Program-made: the position numbers and the translations under genes
Shown here: piece after piece, positions 34,304 to 44,823 of the stretch
Layout: the number at the start of each line of letters is the position of its first letter
Numbering within the stretch: position 1 is the stretch's first letter
Assembly: GCA_035048495.1 (NCBI GenBank)
Contig: CM068547.1
Span: forward strand, 6,227,700 to 6,291,699
Origin: Euptelea pleiosperma
Lineage: Eukaryota; Streptophyta; Magnoliopsida; Ranunculales; Eupteleaceae
Reading direction: 5' to 3'
Length of the DNA stretch: 64,000 bases
The notes under the pieces: generated by a model
Database searches by the model: none
Told to the model about the DNA's origin: nothing
The model's input: the letters and a program-made list of their open reading frames with translations, nothing else

Positions 34304-37300
34304 ATACACATCTGAATCCAACGCCTCCACCTCATCCCAAAACTCATCTTTCCAAAGAGGTAATCTAGAAAAAATCTCAATTGACATGGTCATTCACCTT
34401 CTCCATGTCAATTTTACAAACTATGCTAAGACCTTTGGATCGCCTCCTAGAGTCAATGCACTCATTAGCTATAAGCACACTATCTTGGATCTATCTCCTC
34501 TCACAAATGCCTTTTGAGATGGAGCAATAACCAAGCCCTACACCTCATGAAGATAGGATGCAAGAGGCTTAGCAAAAATCTTGTAAACACTACCCACAAA
34601 GCTAATTGGCCTATAATTAGATATATCTCCAGCATCTTGCCTCTTGGGGATCGGCAAAATGAAGGTGTTAAAAGCAATCATCAAGATACACCTCTTCTTG
34701 GAATTCTTACACAACCTTGATAAAGTCAGTACCCACCACCTCCCCATAGTAACTGGAGAAAGCCAAAGAGAAATCATCTAAGCCCAGAGCTTTATTCCCT
34801 TCAAATGACTTGATGGATCCAACAATCTCCTCTTTCTTAAATGGTTTCTCTAACTATTGTCTTTGATCCCAGGTAATACTATCAAAATGAAAGCCACTGA
34901 ACATTGGCTTATTAGAATGAGACTCCGAATAAAGCCTAGCATAAAAGTCCTTTACTTCCACCTTGATGGAAACCTCGTCCTCCAACAACTTACCATTGAT
35001 CTTAAGGCTAGAGATGTGAATCCTCCTCTGGGCATTGGCTATCTAGTGAAAGAATGTAGTGTTGTTCCCTTCCTTCAACCACTGCACCCTCGAGTTTTGC
35101 TTCCAACTCACCTCTTCCATTTTTTATGAACTTTGAAATTCACCTTTGAGATTGGATCTTTTAATCCTTTCTTCTAAAGATATGGCATTTTCATTCTTTT
35201 TGTCAACCAGGGCAATGCAATCTCCTCAAGGATACTCTTCATCTTTTAGTCCACCCTACCGAACTCCTCTCTGTTCAACTGAATAATTTTCTCTTTTAGG
35301 GCTTTGAATTTCCTGTGAAACACAAAACGAGCCTTCTTCAATTCCATCACGTCGCCATTTAATCTTTGAAGGTTAGACCTTAAGGATCATATAAGTGGAA
35401 AGTAAAAGTCTGAGATCCATTCCACAATCCAACAGCAACAGGACATAATCTGAAGCCTAGGAATCGCCTCCTGAGAAGCACTAAAGAAATGCTCCTCCCA
35501 ACACTAGAGATCAAAAATTAATCAATCCCGAATAGAGTGGGATTCTCCTAATTCTTCGACCACATGAACTTCCCTTCACTAACAACACTTCTTATTACCC
35601 CAGCAAGCTAACGAGAAAAGCTAGCAAAATTGCTCTCTTCCCCCACACCCTTGCTGTCCCCATTAAACTGGTTACACACAGTTGCCTCCTCTGGAATAGT
35701 AGGGTAAACCAACTCCAGCAAATTATGTTGCACCCCACTAGATTCCTGCAAATTAGGGATCTCCTGAGACTCCTTTGCATTTCCACCAAGGACATGAGGA
35801 GGGTGCATGCTTCTCTCTCGTGCGTGCCCAACCCAAAAAAGACCTACTGATAATCCAATGCTTTTGATGTTGCAAATCAACCATTGGCAAGTTCGACAAA
35901 CTAATGGGGAGAAAGAAGGCCACCTTACTACTTAATCTCGCCACACCCTGTGATTAACCAGAGATTCCTCTGACTGATGACATGTCCTTGAGTCTCCACC
36001 CTACCATCACCCCCTGCATAAACAACACCTGCACCACTTCTTGCATACCTCGACAAAATTCTAAGCTCCACCGGCTGTAACGTGCACAACGTCTCTACCC
36101 TGCCAGACTCCTTCAAAGTCTTCACCTGAACAAGCTGCAAAGAAAGGTGAGGATCAAAAGAAACTGAATTAACTATCTACATTGGTTGCAAGCCATCTAT
36201 ACATTGGATCATCTCCTACCTCCAATTGCGGGTGTTGCTGTTACCCGTATTTAGCTCCTTATACTTCTAAGTTGAAACTTCATACCAAACCATGCATCTT
36301 CATCGCTACAAGTGCCTTGATCCTACATCTTGTCACAGCTGCTCCAATACCTCCATCCCTCCTCTAATCATAGTGAGCCTGACATACAACAAATCAAAAG
36401 AACCCAAGTCATCTACCCTTCTCCCCCGGCAGACCCATTTTACTTTGAAACCAATTTTTCACCCTTTCAATATTCAACAACACCGTAAAGGAGCAGCATC
36501 TATCATGGATCAGAACTGTTCTTGGAATATTGGAAATGTTAGCCTTCACCCAGATTCTAGCTGACTCCAAGTCAGACATCTCTACTGAAGCCTTATCCAC
36601 CTCCACAACCCACCACCTAAACTGCCAATCTTCTCAAAAGATTCAAGGTGTCCATAAATGGAGAGGTAAGCCACAAAGCACAATCCAAGTGGGACCACAG
36701 AGAAGATAACCAGGGACAGCGTTCACATTTGGATACACTAAGATGGGGAAACCAGCACCTTGCCAATCATGAGAGAAGCCAACTCGCACAAGATGCTCGC
36801 CATCTGGTTGGACGAAGACAGCAAAACACACATCCTGCAATTGAGAGAAGCAAGCTTGACTGAGCAGACGAGCTCATAATCCCCGTCAGAGTGAAAACTG
36901 TATCATGCCATGGAGGATCGTCCACTAATGCGGTGCAAATGACAGCAAAGCTCCACCGACCGAAAGCTTCAAATGCAGGCCCAGGGTAAAAGGTCTTAAT
37001 AACGCTGCCTTTGTTACAATGCATGAGCTCTCCCCTAAATCTGAGACTGCTTATCCGAGATCATTGATTCTAAAGCACTTGGACTAGGCTCTGTGTCCAC
37101 ATAAGTATTCTCTTTCCACCTAACAACAGATGACAGAACCTGCTGCATGCTCACCCAACCGTTGCCCTTCCAACACTCCGCGAAGATCTCCACCTATTCC
37201 TACCCAACAGAGTAAAATCTGCAAGTCTAACAAATCCCCCTTTGTCATTTGATTTCAACTCCGCAATTTCGTTCTTCCTGAAGAAGCATACTTCCTCATA

Positions 37301-37486
37301 AGGTTTTCCGGTCGTAAGCATCTGAGAGGGCCTTCACCAACCAAAGTCTTTCGTCTTCCAGCAGCCACAATTCTTCCTTCAATCTCCTCCCGAGCTCACT
37401 AATACTAACATGCCTCTGCCTTTGATCACCTCAGATTCTGAAGGTCTCAGCTTCAATTGTAATCTCCACCACCATATTTGATGCCA

Positions 37487-37891
37487 CTAAACAGTTTGGT
37501 GAATATTCCTCCATCGCTGGAGCTGTGTAAAGTGTGAAACTACATGCTGGACAATTACTAAATCCGACTCGAAAAGACTTGATGTTCTTTCCGGAATTTT
37601 TGCTTGAACGTAGTTATTACTTAACCTCCCACTTGGGTGAAATATCATAGATGGATTCTGTATTAGGAAAATATCAATATTGGTTAATAATCTTATATTC
37701 ACTTTCGTCTTCAAACACCATTCAACTAATGTCTTTAATCCTGAGCATGTCTTTCGCAAAGCTTCTCTTTTATTTCTACCCCCTTTTGCACCTTCATATT
37801 TTTGTTCTTTAGCTTGATAGCATATTGATGCATCTGTTAATGACTTTGTTGAGTACCATTGAATTTCAATCCAAGGAATTTGCTTTGCCAA
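37487..37891 (-). other. unclassified 134-codon open frame
   Basis: Open minus-strand frame (MAKQIPWIEIQWYSTKSLTD... to ...RWRNIHQTV). Basic middle (GAKGGRNKREALRKTCSGLK) and a stretch NIRLLTNIDIFLIQNPSMIF. It stands at the 5' edge of the minus-strand LINE and could be LINE 5' sequence or an unrelated gene remnant. The Ala/Leu-rich then acidic pattern is loosely like an RNase H fold, but no catalytic set is clear. No function assigned. Confidence 0.25.
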
Positions 37892-37904
37892 AGACCCTTA
37901 ATAA

Positions 37905-39300
37905 GAAGGCTGTTGCACACCTAATAATAATAGTTAGAACAAAGAGATGCATGAAGCTTTGTCAGATTACGCACTTTGTCTAATATCTCCTCTCATGGAC
38001 TTTGCAGGATCCATTCCTTAAGCCAGAGCAAAGGAAGCAAGAGGCAGGATCACCCAAATAGAGGAGAGGGTAGGACGAGCAATCTCGCTTGGAGATGTGG
38101 TTTTAGTTCTTGTTGTGTGGGTGTGATTGTGCAATATTATGTTTAAAAATTTTCAGTTTCGCACATGAAATTTAGTTAAATAATGCCAAATTTCAGACAC
38201 GAAATTTAGTTAAATAATGTCAAATTTTGAGACAAGCTTCTGAATTAAAGCTCTTGAATTATCGTAACATCCCAAGTACAGACGTTTGGAAACATTGAAA
38301 TGCAAAACAACATTGAAGCAAGCAATCTCCCATGGATGTGTGTTAAGCTTGTGCTGTGTGTAAGTGGTTGTGCTAACTTGTGTTCAATTTGCAGTTTTGG
38401 ACATGAAATTATACAAAATTATTTCAATTAAAACTTGAGTATCTTAAAATCTGATTGAAATGCAAAACCACATTTGTACAACAAAAAGACGGGCCTTTGA
38501 AAGCTTGTGATCTAGAGCTCTTGTTTTATCTTAAAATTTCCATGGGACATGGAAATGTGAAACTGTTTTATTCAACAGAAAGATTAGGCCCAACTTTGGC
38601 GCTCTAAATCTTCTTCTAATTCACCGTGGAACAAAGAAACATTTCTTAGGGAAACAGTAACGAACCTATAATGATTGTCCACCTTGATATTGGGGTCTGA
38701 GTTAACTAATTGAGTTCCGCTTCACAGAATGTGATTTCTGCCCGATGCTTTGAACGTCAAAAGTGAAGATGGGTGTGGATTGAACCAACTCCGCAAGTGT
38801 GACTCCAGTTGAAGTTAGCCATGTTAGCTGTAGCCCTAATCTTCATGGACCTGTGAAAGTCCCATAGACCCAATGTTACAAAACCTCATACTGGCCAACA
38901 GTCCCATCTCTGCTCTCATTTTCAAATTACCAGCCAGGTCCATTTCTGTTAAATTCCATAATGCCTTTTCTGATAAGCTTTTCTCTTTCTCCTACTCCTT
39001 AAACATACACCATTCTTTCTTTTACTCGAGCTTATTTAGAAGTCAAAATGCTCCAGCTTCTTCTCATCTGTACTCTCATTGTACTGTCTTGCAAGCCCTT
39101 TATACTCAAACTGGAATTGCTTTCTTTGAGAACAACCAAGTTCATGACCAGAATTACTTTCAAAAAGTCATAAAATATACACATTAGAAGGGATGATTTT
39201 TGAATCCAAGCTTTTCGAATTATAGTCCTTAACAAGCTCCTTAGAAAGGAAGGGTAAGTACTCTACGTCGCCGAGAAGTAATATTAATGAAAATTTGTTT
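37905..39300. other. intergenic, no gene seen
   Basis: Contains a short tandem pair of GAAATTTAGTTAAATAATG (38168-38218) and loosely repeated phrases about 200 bp apart (AATCTCC near 38090 and 38325, CTTGAATTAT, GAAATGCAAAAC), suggesting an old repeated sequence. No credible frame. Confidence 0.4.
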
Positions 39301-39306
39301 CTGAAC

Positions 39307-39307
<1 letters not shown>

Positions 39308-39360
<53 letters not shown>
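39308..39360 (-). repeat. (T)53 run with flanking 7-bp repeat
   Basis: Fifty-three T residues flanked on both sides by CTGAACG (39301-39307 and 39362-39368). It looks like a bare poly(A) insertion on the minus strand bounded by a target-site duplication. It lies about 340 bp beyond the stop codon of the 3xHMG-box gene. Confidence 0.75.
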
Positions 39361-39364
<4 letters not shown>

Positions 39365-39696
39365 AACGATGGAATTTATAAAACTTAAAAGGAAGAAAAG
39401 TACAACAGTTCTTGCTAAATAATTTTGTAGGTTAATATCCCCTTCCCTTGGCTTTGTGTTGTTTGTTAGGTTAATAATTTTGAATGTAAACTTTATAGCA
39501 GTTTCAGAGACGAAAATTTGAACGAAATCGAGCTTTTGAAACTAGCTTTTGGGATTATAATCCCAATTACAGAGTTCTCTAACATTGAACTGTGAAGCAA
39601 CATTTGTTAACAAAAAAAAATAGCCCCTGCCAATAAGGGATGGCGCTGGGAGGCTGGCTGTTCAAGAACTACTTGAACATGATCAAATGTCAGGAA

Positions 39697-42060
39697 TCAT
39701 GGTTGTGGGTTATGCTGGTCCATGGCCCCCGCAGATTTGTTGTATTCTTCCAATGCCCTTTTGTATGCCTCCATGGCTACTGCTGCTTTATCATTCCAGA
39801 TTTGTCTCTCGGCTTCATTCAGTTCCTGTTACAAGATAAAATCCAGATCAGCCAATAAATAAGATTAAAAACAGATTTTTATACACATTGACATTGAAAT
39901 GCATAGATGGATCTTTGCATTATTCATATTGGGACAATTTGTACCTTCCATTTCACTGAAATCAGAGCATTGAGGGTGGAGTTGATGATGCCTGGTCTTT
40001 CCTGCAGCAAATTCTTCCTTGTCTCCTTGCTGCATTAACAAAATTTGAAACCTCAGAAGGCAAATTACCCATCATTTATATCATCCTTTATATCGATAGA
40101 GACATGAAAAATCCTACTTAATTTGATTTCTACATACCTGAAGAGAAGGAATGAAGAGGCAGGCCTCTTCGGTTTGTTGGAGTCTGTATTCTGTCCTTCC
40201 TTCTGCTTCTTTTTCTTCCGGCTGTTCTCTTTCGATTTCTGTGTATCACAGAAGGAAAACTCGATAAGCCATGGATTTGGAAAAGAAATTCGCATTCATG
40301 GCGATGAATGAACAAACCTTGATTATCATTTCTGTCTTCTCCTTCTTCTTTAGCAGCTGCATGGCCTCATGTTTCTGAATCTTCATATTTTCTTCCTCTT
40401 TCTTTTGACTAGTTGCACCTTCCTCATCCTTCTTCTGTTTGTAGAGTTCGATTTCTTGCAGATACTCTTCCTTATGTTTCTTCGCAATCTGCAAATTACA
40501 AGGGAATCAAAATCAAGCCAAAGAAGTCTTGAGTTGCAGGAACAGAGAAAAGTCGTGACCATGAAGACCAACCTCTTCATAAGGTCCTCGCTGTTCTTCA
40601 GTCATGTTCTTCCATTCCTCCCCTGCGATCTTAGCAATCTGACAAACAATGCTACATACCGATTAAGCAAAACCCAAAACAAGATTTTGATAATTTGAAG
40701 ATAGGATCTTCCATTACCTCCAAAACATTCTTGTTCTCTGCAAGCAGAGTTGTTCGCCGCTCGGAGGAGAACAGGAAGAAAGCTGATAGAGGCTGCTTTG
40801 GTTTTAGAGGATCCCGTTCTTTCCTGCAAAAACATAGAAAAATAAAATGAGCGAAAATGTCTTCAGGAGAAAGAGCTAAGGGAGAGAAAGATTGGGAATC
40901 TTTAGCAGGTTTACCTCGTCTTCTTGTGCTCTTTATCTGTCTCCTGTGTGGAACACATTCGGACTTGATTATCAGTTTCTCGAAAGCTAACAAAAGATTT
41001 CACAAAATTTATAAATTTAGGCCTATTCTAACCTGTATAAACTGGAGATACTGTTCGAGCAACTCCATTGCCATCTTCTGTTTCTGCTCTTCCTCGAGGA
41101 GTTTCATTGCTTCGTTCTCGCGTTTCTCCTTCCCGACAATTTGTAGATACACTTCTTTGTCAGCCTGATATCTTTCCTCATATGGCTTCTTATCTTCTTC
41201 GCTAAGGCTCTTCCATTTCACTCCTAATATGTTTGAGATTTCTTTGAACTCTGCATCTGGGTTCTCTTTTTTGACCTATATCAAAAAAAACCAAAAGACT
41301 AGTTTAGGATTTCTGAATCAAATTATTCAAATCAACATAAATTGAAAAATACAAAACCCATTTTTGTTTACCTCATTCCATAGATCTTTGCACCATAAGA
41401 TATACGCAGGAGATGGTTTCTTCTTTTCCGGGCGGCACACCTTCTTCTTGTTCTTCTCTTTCTTTTCTTGGTCCTTTTCTCTCAGAGATTGAACAATAGG
41501 AAAGTTCTACACAAAATCAAGAAAAAGAACGAGAAAAAAGATCAAATCAAACCCAAATATCAATAATCAAAGAAAACATAACAAACAAAAGGGAGATCAA
41601 GAAAACAAACCATGGTGGGTTTGAACTCCTTCAATTTCTGCAACTTTTTCAGCTCCAACTGAAGCTTCTCCTGCTCTCTGCCTCTATTTTCGAGTTCTTC
41701 CTCTTTCTGCTTCAACATCTCATCCCGGTACTTCAACAGCTCCTCAGTCTTCTCTTTCTCAAGATGCAGTTGTTTGAGCTTTCCTTGCATTTCTTGCAAC
41801 TCTTTCTCGAAAGATTTCTTGGAGTCTTTCGTCTTTGAAGCAGCTCTAGTTTTCTTGGGTGACAAGAGGGTTTGTTGGTTCTCCTTTCCGACATCTTCGA
41901 ATGCTGGTTGAGGGGAAGAAGAGGGTTGAGAAATCTTTTTGGCCAAGATGTTGACCTCATTTGCAGATTCGTTTTTCGGCTTCAATGGCTTTCTGTTCTT
42001 TCCTTTCTTTGCAGGAACTGGGTTGGCATCAATGGGCATCTCGGCAATAGTTTCTGCCAT
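39697..42060 (-). CDS. 3xHMG-box protein (HMGB6/HMGB13 type), ten exons
   Basis: Plant-specific chromatin protein with three HMG boxes. Arabidopsis members bind DNA without sequence preference and associate with condensed mitotic and meiotic chromosomes. Exons on the minus strand: 42060-41611, 41506-41372, 41275-41033, 40943-40915, 40823-40718, 40638-40573, 40488-40318, 40238-40138, 40029-39945, 39825-39697. All introns are GT...AG and all phases agree, giving 504 residues. Residues 1-60 are basic and low-complexity (AKKGKNRKPLKPKN), and 80-145 form a charged coiled coil (LEKEKTEELLKYRDEML). Box 1 is about 170-250 (KKPSPAYILWCKDLWNE), box 2 about 285-365 (LKPKQPLSAFFLFSSERR), box 3 about 420-495 (NKPKRPASSFLLFSKETRK, then ELNEAERQIWND). 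Linkers are very rich in Lys and Glu. Length is a little over the roughly 450 residues of Arabidopsis members. No lesion seen; the start is the first ATG in frame and gives the family N-terminus. Structure was read by hand and is well supported by frame and homology. Confidence 0.93.
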
Positions 42061-42194
42061 TGCTAATCTCTGAGAGAAAAAGAGAGATGAAATGGGATGT
42101 TAAGGTTTGTTGATGGGTTGCGAGGAGCTGACTTTTTTAAGATGGGGAAAACTTCCAACGGTTTTATTTTCAAATTCAAATCGGATTTAAGTAT

Positions 42195-42620
42195 ATTTGA
42201 AAGTGATTTGAGATCCAGTAACAGGATATTTTTTGGGGAGCACATATTCGCACACCCCATTTCCTAGCGGGCCGGACTCCTGGTCGGGGCACACCCCAAA
42301 AGAGATATCTCTCTCTAAAACAAGTAAAACTTGGCTGACCGATGGACACTGATCACCAACAGTATGAGCCACGTGGTACATTTTTAGAGGACAAGGACGG
42401 TATGGATGTTTGGCCAATCCCTAGGTGGACCTACAAACTAAAAATCAACCTGATTAGTGATTATTATGCGTTGGATTGTAGCCACTTTCTCGGATTGATT
42501 TTAACCTTGTGAATTTGAGCATAATCGATATTATTTGGGGTGCAACATCGAAAGGTTTGAAATCACTAATCAGGCTGATATTTGGTCCGTAGGTCCATCT
42601 AGGGATCCAAACCTAAGTTC
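42195..42620. repeat. truncated family A unit and short GC-rich repeat piece
   Basis: 42225-42300 (GGGGAGCACATATTCGCACA ... CTCCTGGTCGGGGCACACCC) recurs in altered form at 43494-43555. 42370-42605 is a family A unit with left arm GGATGTTTGGCCAATCCCTA and inner pair CAACCTGATTAGTGATT / AAATCACTAATCAGGCTG. Its right arm stops at AGGTCCATCTAGGGATC. Lies just upstream of the 3xHMG-box start, so it may reach its promoter. Confidence 0.55.
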
Positions 42621-42655
42621 GCTGTTTCTGTTTTATGCTTTGTTTTAAGGGTCGT

Positions 42656-43045
42656 GATGTAACAAGGTATACCTGAGATCTTTTCATTTGCGGAAGCGGC
42701 ATTTTTGGTAGTCACCACTGCCATCTGGCCTCACTGACCGCATGGATGTTTAGCCCACCCTTTAATAGACATTCATACAAAAAATCAGCCTGTTTAATAA
42801 TTTTTAGCCGTTCGTTTTAGTACTCAAAAGATTGTTGTATTCAACGGCTATAAGAACGCCTTAAATGGTGCGCAAAAGTGTTAAAATCTAATGGTTCTAG
42901 ATTACCAATCAAGGTGATTTTTTGTATGTATATCCACCAAGGGGTGAGATAAACATCCAAGCAGTCAGTGGGCCCAGATAGCAGCGGTGACTACCAAAAA
43001 TGCCGCTTCCGCAAATGAACAGTTTCAGGCATACCTTGTTACATC
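42656..43045. mobile_element. family B MITE, copy with long inverted ends
   Basis: The left end GATGTAACAAGGTATACCTG pairs with the right end GGCATACCTTGTTACATC. The repeat continues through GCGGAAGCGGCATTTTTGGT, AGTCACCACTGCCATCTGG and CACTGACCGCATGGATGTTT, over 110 bp per arm. Centre AT-rich, non-coding. No unambiguous duplication of flanking bases. Confidence 0.7.
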
Positions 43046-43110
43046 TTTTTCCTTGTTTTAATATAAAGTGGCTTACACACAAACACAATAAAAAAAAATA
43101 AAAAAAAAAA

Positions 43111-43466
43111 GGTATGCCTGATGCTTTTTGGCATGAGGATGTGCGATTTTTGTCACTGATGCCATCTGGGCCCACTGACTGCATGGATGTTTAGCCTGAC
43201 CATTGGTTGATATACACACCAAAAATCACTGTGATTGGTAATCTCTAGCCATTATATTTTAGTACCTTTTAAGACGTGATTCTAGCATTTGAATTCAACA
43301 ATTTTTTTCATTACTAAAACCAACGGTTAAAAATCGTCAAACATGCTGATTTTTGGTATGAATATCAACCAAGGGGTGGGATAACATCCATGCGTCAGTG
43401 GGCCCAGATGGCAGCTGTAGTTAACAAAAATGCGGCTTCTTCGGGCCAAAAAGCGTCAGGTATACC
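43111..43466. mobile_element. family B MITE, second tandem copy
   Basis: Ends GGTATGCCTGATGCTTTTTGG (left) and the inverted GGTATACCTGACGCTTTTTGG (right), followed by GCCATCTGGGCCCACTGACT and CATGGATGTTTAGCC on each arm. It follows the 42656 copy after 65 bp containing an A-rich run. Confidence 0.68.
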
Positions 43467-43560
43467 TTGTTACTCACTATCGGAAAAAAAAGGGGAGCTC
43501 ATATTTGCACACCCCTTTTTCCTGTCAGCTCCTGGTCAGGGAACACCCCATAATCGATTT

Positions 43561-44060
43561 TGGATATGGATCATGATATTAACAATTGAATCTGGATCCA
43601 GATCTCCCTAAATCTGACCCAGATTTGAATCGAAATATGGATCATGTTATTAAAAGTCAAATTTTGGATATGGATATATCTGGATCCGAACCATATTCAA
43701 ATCTAGATAGGGATGATGATATTAAAAGTCGAATTTGAATATGGATCTACCTAAATCTGACCCAGATTTGAATTGAAATATGGATCATGCTATTAAAAGT
43801 CAAATTTTGGATATGGATATATCTGGATCCAAACCATATTCAAATCTAGATAGGGATGACGATATTAAAAGTCGAATTTGAATATGGATCTACCTAGATC
43901 CAACCTGTGTTTGAATCCAGTTATGAACATAATATTAAAAGTCGAATTTGAATTTGCCTAAATCTGACCCAGATCCGAATTCAGATATGATTAAGATATT
44001 AAAAACCAAATTTGGATCTAGATCAACCTAGGTCCGAATCTGGATATGGATCATTATATT
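43561..44060. repeat. tandem repeat, about 143-bp unit of two 71-bp halves
   Basis: Successive copies of AATCTGACCCAGATTTGAAT start at about 43611 and 43754, and a changed copy at 43896. Between them every half-unit carries GATATTAAAAGTCRAATTT and GGATATGGATATATCTGG or AATATGGATCTACC. At least seven half-units with growing divergence towards 44060. Non-coding, satellite-like. Confidence 0.85.
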
Positions 44061-44338
44061 AAAGTAGAGTTGCACAAATGTTTGGTGAATTTCTTTTGCA
44101 AAGAAAAGTTTTTTTTAGAATTGATTCTAAACTGAGAATCCATTTCACCATAATTCTTACCAAACAGACCCTAAATGAAACCAAAATACTGTGGGCCGTT
44201 GATGAAAAAGTTCATAACTTCGAATTCTGGCCCACATTATGTTATCAGGGCGTAGGTCCATTGAGGATGATTTATCATATAACACCCCATTACAGAGAAG
44301 CCCTTAGCAACTTCAAAGGAGACCCTGAATCAGGAACA

Positions 44339-44457
44339 TGTTAAACAACCATTTACCCCAAAAGATCGACCTGTTGGGGAAAGGCGAAACAACTATGTAT
44401 ACCAAAGGGTCATCGGGCCAACACAACACGTGCACAGGAACACACCATCCAATAACA
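44339..44457 (-). mobile_element. solo LTR of the TRIM family, 119 bp
   Basis: The reverse complement begins TGTTATTGGATGGTGTGTTC and ends GGTTGTTTAACA, the short 119-bp LTR form as in the 29031 element, with the shared GCACGTGTTGTGTTGGC core. Perfect 5-bp duplication GAACA (44334-44338 and 44458-44462). A solo LTR arises by recombination between the two LTRs of one element. Confidence 0.93.
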
Positions 44458-44823
44458 GAACATGGGTCTAATCATACAATAGTCACCACGTACCAGATAT
44501 GGTAGGTCACAAATCAAAAAGATAGCAACCAACAGTTTTCGAGGCGTATCGGAACGTTTGAAGATCAAATTTGTTCCATCCTCCATCAGAGATCAAAGGA
44601 ACATTAACAGGTATGTAAGTACAGAGTTTGGCGACTAATCCTATGGTATTAGATCTGGTTTTTGCTTAAAATGATCTGGTTCATTATACTGTTCATGAGC
44701 AATTATCTTACAGCTCGCCCCTCCACCAATATGTGAAGAAAGACTTTGGGATTCAAGAAATTCGAGAGCCCAGAGACACTTGAGGCTAAAGGTGTCAATG
44801 ATCATGATCCATAGCCAAATGTA

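Larger units (their letters stand above)
33144..37900 (-). mobile_element. 5' and RT part of a degenerate minus-strand LINE
   Basis: Reading on the minus strand, 36640-37100 is ORF1-like: GPTWIVLCGLPLHLWTP matches the DUF4283 region of plant L1 ORF1. ORF2 remnants lie between about 36100 and 33144. RT blocks include FILPIPKRQDAGDISNYRPI and FVGSVYKIFAKPLASYLHEV (34538-34700). The block LPIYFFSLFTILMSAVKRLK with GFLWSDRVGSSKY (33150-33250) ends exactly where the plus-strand LINE is inserted. The frame then resumes at 29724. Multiple stops and shifts. TRIM 2 (33820-34303) sits in the RT region. The 5' limit near 37900 is uncertain. Confidence 0.8.

Noticed and set aside
36182..36564. Plus-strand frames in the minus-strand LINE
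   Set aside because: Antisense to LINE sequence; no independent support for a gene.
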